NCBI GenBank assembly: GCA_937889795.1
Contig: CALBZH010000211.1
Location: 1-9,933 of the forward strand
Direction of reading: 5' to 3'
DNA: 9,933 nt
DNA from: an uncultured Syntrophobacteraceae bacterium
GTDB lineage: Bacteria > Desulfobacterota > Syntrophobacteria > Syntrophobacterales > Syntrophobacteraceae
Part shown: piece by piece, positions 7,273-9,933 of the stretch
How the letters are laid out: each line of letters opens with the position of its first letter
How positions within the stretch are numbered: position 1 is the stretch's first letter
The notes under the pieces: generated by a model
The model's input: the letters and a program-made list of their open reading frames with translations, nothing else
What the model was told of the DNA's origin: nothing
The model's database searches: none
Made by a program: the position numbers and the translations under genes

Positions 7273-8031
7273 TTATGCAGCTAGGCCGACGAACTTGGGA
7301 GTGGTGCCCTCGTACCCGTGCAGGTCCACGCTCCCGCTCTTCTCCAAGTCCCCCAGTCGTTTAGAGACCGTGTAAACGGGGAGGGAGGCCGCCTCGGCGA
7401 TCTGTCTGACAGAAAGGGGACCAGCTCTGAGGACTTCCAGAATGGCCGCTTTCTCGTATTCCACTTCCACAGCCGATTCGAGGAGCTTGGTGTAGTCTTC
7501 TTCCTTGATCCGTTCATGGTACACATTTTCGACGGTCGTCAGCTGCCGTTCCATTCCCATGAGCCATCGAAGCCGGGGAGAGGTGAGGGCCCCTTCCACG
7601 GATGCGAGCTGCAGTGCGTGACGCTTTGCATCGAACGGCCCAAGGCCTTCGATCACGGAGCTGAGCTCCTTGACGTAGTCGGCGAAGATCTGCCCTTCGG
7701 CCGCACTGACCCACCGAAGCTGAAGCCGATCCCTGCCGATTCCGGCCAGCTCCAGGAGATCCCGAACGACCTGGACCCGGTTCTGGGCGTAGTAGTTGCC
7801 TTCGAGGTAATGGCAGTCGCCAATGTGGCAGCCGAAAACCAGCACGGCGTCGAAGCCGCTGGCCAACCCTTCCACCATGTGGAGGGGGTCCACGCGGCCG
7901 GAGCACATCGTTCGCAGCACGCGAATCGTCGGCGGGTATTGAAATCGGGAGACTCCCGCGAGGTCCGCCCCCGCGTAGGAGCACCAGTTGCACAGAAATG
8001 CGAGAATTTTGGGCTCAAACGGTTCAGTCAT
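7273..8031 (-). CDS. mvhD: MvhD-like [2Fe-2S] electron-transfer subunit with C-terminal winged-helix-like domain
   Basis: A 252-residue protein. Residues 1-135 form the MvhD/FrhD-type domain that links HdrA to an electron-donating enzyme: FLCNWCSYAGADLAG, MCSGRVDP, and FGCHIGDCHY, with all five family cysteines (C14, C17, C43, C68, C73) and the WVSAAEG motif. No UGA replaces a cysteine here, although some MvhD-type proteins are selenoproteins. After a helical segment, residues about 195-252 look like a winged helix-turn-helix (ILEVLRAGPLSVRQIAEAAS, then VSKRLGDLEKSG), which plain MvhD proteins of about 140 residues lack. The start is the ATG at 8029-8031 (MTEPFEPK), with AAGGAA upstream inside the end of hdrA, 2 nt after its stop; an in-frame extension to 8145 overlaps hdrA and lacks support. 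The tight spacing implies cotranscription and complex formation with the flanking HdrAs. Whether the extra domain binds DNA is unknown. Confidence 0.93.
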   Translation of the reverse strand: MTEPFEPKILAFLCNWCSYAGADLAGVSRFQYPPTIRVLRTMCSGRVDPLHMVEGLASGFDAVLVFGCHIGDCHYLEGNYYAQNRVQVVRDLLELAGIGRDRLQLRWVSAAEGQIFADYVKELSSVIEGLGPFDAKRHALQLASVEGALTSPRLRWLMGMERQLTTVENVYHERIKEEDYTKLLESAVEVEYEKAAILEVLRAGPLSVRQIAEAASLPVYTVSKRLGDLEKSGSVDLHGYEGTTPKFVGLAA

Positions 8032-8033
8032 CG

Positions 8034-9933
8034 CTATTGTTCCTTGGCTTGTCTGGGGGCACCACCCGCATGAATGGCCGCGACCATTTGGTTGTTCCGG
8101 AAGTGGAGGATGTCGATGGCCTTTTGCGGACAGGCCGCCGCACAAACGCCGCAGCCTTTACAGGACGCTGGAATGGTCTCGGCGACGTATCCTCTTCCGA
8201 CCACTTCATGGCGCCGGATCGCGCCGAACGGGCAGGACATCTCACACAAACCGCAGCCCGTGCAGAGCTCTGCATTCACCACGGATACGACAGGCTCCAC
8301 CTCGATGTGCGACTGTGCGAGGATACCCGATGCACGGGCGGCGGCAGCCTGCGCCTGGGCAATGGCCTCGTCGATCGGCTTCGGGTAATGGGCGAGCCCG
8401 CACACAAAAACCCCATCCGTAGCAAAGTCAACCGGGCGAAGCTTCATGTGCGCTTCCAGGAAAAACCCGTCTTCGTTCACCGGAACCTTGAGGAGCTTGG
8501 ACAGCTCCCTGCTCTGGTTCGGTACGATCGCCGTGGCCAAGCTGAGGTAGTCCACCGTGAGCTTCACCGGAAATCCGAGCACATGGTCCCTGACCGTGAT
8601 GGTGAGCCTTTCCGTGCCCCCCGCGAGGGTCTGCTCCACCAGGGGCTTCTCCTGCAGGGAATAACGGATGAAAAGAACCCCGAGTCTTCTGGCCTGCGTG
8701 TAGAGCTCCTCGCGAAGCCCGTAGGTGCGCAGGTCACGATAGAGGATGTAAACCGCAAGGTCGGGCTTCCGAGTCTTCAAATCAATGGCCTGCTGAACGG
8801 AGGCGGTGCAGCATACTTTTGAGCAATAGGGGCGGTGGGGCTCGCGAGATCCCACACACTGAATGAAGGCAACCGCTTCTGCTTCTTCCAGTCGCTCGGG
8901 CTGCACCGCAAAGAGCTCTTCCAATTCGTGCCAAAGCACGACGCGATCGCTTTGTCCGTAGAGATACTCATTCGGCTCGAACGGCTGGGCTCCCGTGGCC
9001 AGCACCACGACTCCGTGGTGAAGATCCCGTTCCCCGGCGTCCGTGGCGACCGTGGTCGTGAACTGTCCGACAAAGCCCTGGACGCGTTTGACTGTCGCCT
9101 GCATCAGGACTTCGATCCGGGGATGGCCCAGCACGGCTTCCCGGAGCCTGGACAAATAGCCCTGGATGTCTTCGCCCTTCCAGGTGCGCCGCAGTTTCTG
9201 GGCGTTGCCTCCAAGGCGTTGCATTTCTTCGACCAGATAGGTCGTGAACCCTTGATCGGCGAGGTTGATAGCCGCGTTCATGCCAGCAATGCCGCCGCCC
9301 ACGACGAGGGCCGACTGGTCGAGAGGCACCTGCATGCGCTCGATGGGCTCCAGCAGCACCACCTTGGCAACCGCCATGCGCACGAGATCCTTGGCCTTCA
9401 CCGTCGCCTTCTCCGGTTCCGACTGGTGCACCCAGGAATCCTGGTCACGAATGTTGGCCAGCTCGAAGAGGTACCGGTTGAGGCCGGCTTCGCGAATGGT
9501 CTCCTGAAACAGGGGCTCATGAGTACGCGGTGTGCACGCGGCGACGACGACCCGGTTGAGCCGGTGCTCTTCGATGGCCTCTCGGATGAGCTTCTGCGTA
9601 TCCTGGCTGCAGGTGAACAGATTCTCCGCGGCATAGACGACGTCGGGCAGCGTCTCCGCGTACTCACGGACCGCCGGAACGTCAACGACACTCCCGATGT
9701 TGATGCCGCAGCGACAGACGAAGACGCCCACGCGGGGAGGACCTGTTACGGACGGACTTTCGGGGGGATAGGTCTTCTCCTGCGTCAACGTGCCTCGGGC
9801 GGTCGAAAGCAGCGCCGCCGAAGCGCCCGATGCGGCGGAGGCTTCCATGACCGAGGACGGGATGTCTTTCGGGCCGGCAAAAGCGCCGCAGACAAAGATT
9901 CCCGGCCTTGACGTCTGGATGGGAGAGAAGCTG
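8034..9933 (-). CDS. hdrA: HdrA-like protein, C-terminal 632 residues (5' end missing), probably also a tandem fusion
   Basis: The reading frame is open to the right window edge, so the N-terminus is missing. The first visible residues (SFSPIQTSRPGIFVCG, then GPKDIP.SVMEASA) are the end of one HdrA FAD domain. A linker follows, then a second HdrA begins with PRVGVFVCRCGINIG at about 9730. This second unit has the N-terminal HdrA domain ([16 protein letters not shown]), a GGGIAG FAD fold near 9290, the QCVGSR...YCSKVCC cluster motif near 8870-8810, and a C-terminal 2x[4Fe-4S] ferredoxin (CTGCGLCEMSC and CKGCGVCAAAC). It lacks the TxDCxxC motif and the inserted ferredoxin, like the second half of the HdrA at 4162-7179, to which it is closely similar throughout. 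The two are therefore probably duplicates flanking mvhD. It ends in TAG 2 nt before mvhD. Whether the missing front half carries Cys or Sec cannot be seen. Confidence 0.95.
   Translation of the reverse strand, partial: SFSPIQTSRPGIFVCGAFAGPKDIPSSVMEASAASGASAALLSTARGTLTQEKTYPPESPSVTGPPRVGVFVCRCGINIGSVVDVPAVREYAETLPDVVYAAENLFTCSQDTQKLIREAIEEHRLNRVVVAACTPRTHEPLFQETIREAGLNRYLFELANIRDQDSWVHQSEPEKATVKAKDLVRMAVAKVVLLEPIERMQVPLDQSALVVGGGIAGMNAAINLADQGFTTYLVEEMQRLGGNAQKLRRTWKGEDIQGYLSRLREAVLGHPRIEVLMQATVKRVQGFVGQFTTTVATDAGERDLHHGVVVLATGAQPFEPNEYLYGQSDRVVLWHELEELFAVQPERLEEAEAVAFIQCVGSREPHRPYCSKVCCTASVQQAIDLKTRKPDLAVYILYRDLRTYGLREELYTQARRLGVLFIRYSLQEKPLVEQTLAGGTERLTITVRDHVLGFPVKLTVDYLSLATAIVPNQSRELSKLLKVPVNEDGFFLEAHMKLRPVDFATDGVFVCGLAHYPKPIDEAIAQAQAAAARASGILAQSHIEVEPVVSVVNAELCTGCGLCEMSCPFGAIRRHEVVGRGYVAETIPASCKGCGVCAAACPQKAIDILHFRNNQMVAAIHAGGAPRQAKEQ

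Overview
The window reads as the end of a contig from an anaerobic bacterium, most likely a sulfate-reducing or syntrophic member of the Desulfobacterota (former Deltaproteobacteria). This rests on the gene content: several heterodisulfide-reductase-like HdrA proteins, HdrB and HdrC, an MvhD-type electron-transfer subunit, and one HdrA whose reading frame needs selenocysteine. No 16S, tRNA or other phylogenetic marker is present, so the assignment is an inference. All real genes lie on the minus strand, so the window is transcribed from right to left. The base composition looks GC-rich and even across the coding regions.

Layout in transcription order (right to left): (1) the C-terminal 632 residues of a large HdrA (8034-9933, 5' end off the window); (2) mvhD (7273-8031), only 2 nt after it, with an extra C-terminal winged-helix-like domain; (3) a 93-nt spacer with a strong dyad; (4) a 1005-codon tandem-fused HdrA (4162-7179), interrupted at codon 64 by an in-frame UGA that I read as selenocysteine, with a SECIS-like hairpin just downstream; (5) a terminator-like hairpin and a 524-nt intergenic region with a long inverted repeat; (6) a two-GAF-domain protein with no recognisable output domain (2585-3637); (7) a 265-nt spacer with two small dyads; (8) a tight hdrC-hdrB-hdrA operon (2319 down to 47), whose hdrA is cut off at the window edge.

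The genes would work together as soluble electron-transfer machinery. HdrA proteins carry FAD and many [4Fe-4S] clusters and are the site of flavin-based electron bifurcation or confurcation. MvhD links HdrA to an electron-donating module (hydrogenase, formate dehydrogenase or another oxidoreductase). HdrB and HdrC pass electrons to a disulfide-type or other acceptor. No hydrogenase large subunit, formate dehydrogenase, Flox, Qmo or acyl-CoA reductase gene is visible, so donor and acceptor are unknown.

Positions 1-46 are not genomic. They match an Illumina P7/index/read-2 adapter, so the left edge is a contig end with untrimmed adapter and genomic sequence starts at about 47. The main annotation trap is the UGA at 6988-6990: ordinary gene calling would split one selenoprotein into a 60-70-residue fragment and a separate, N-terminally truncated HdrA.
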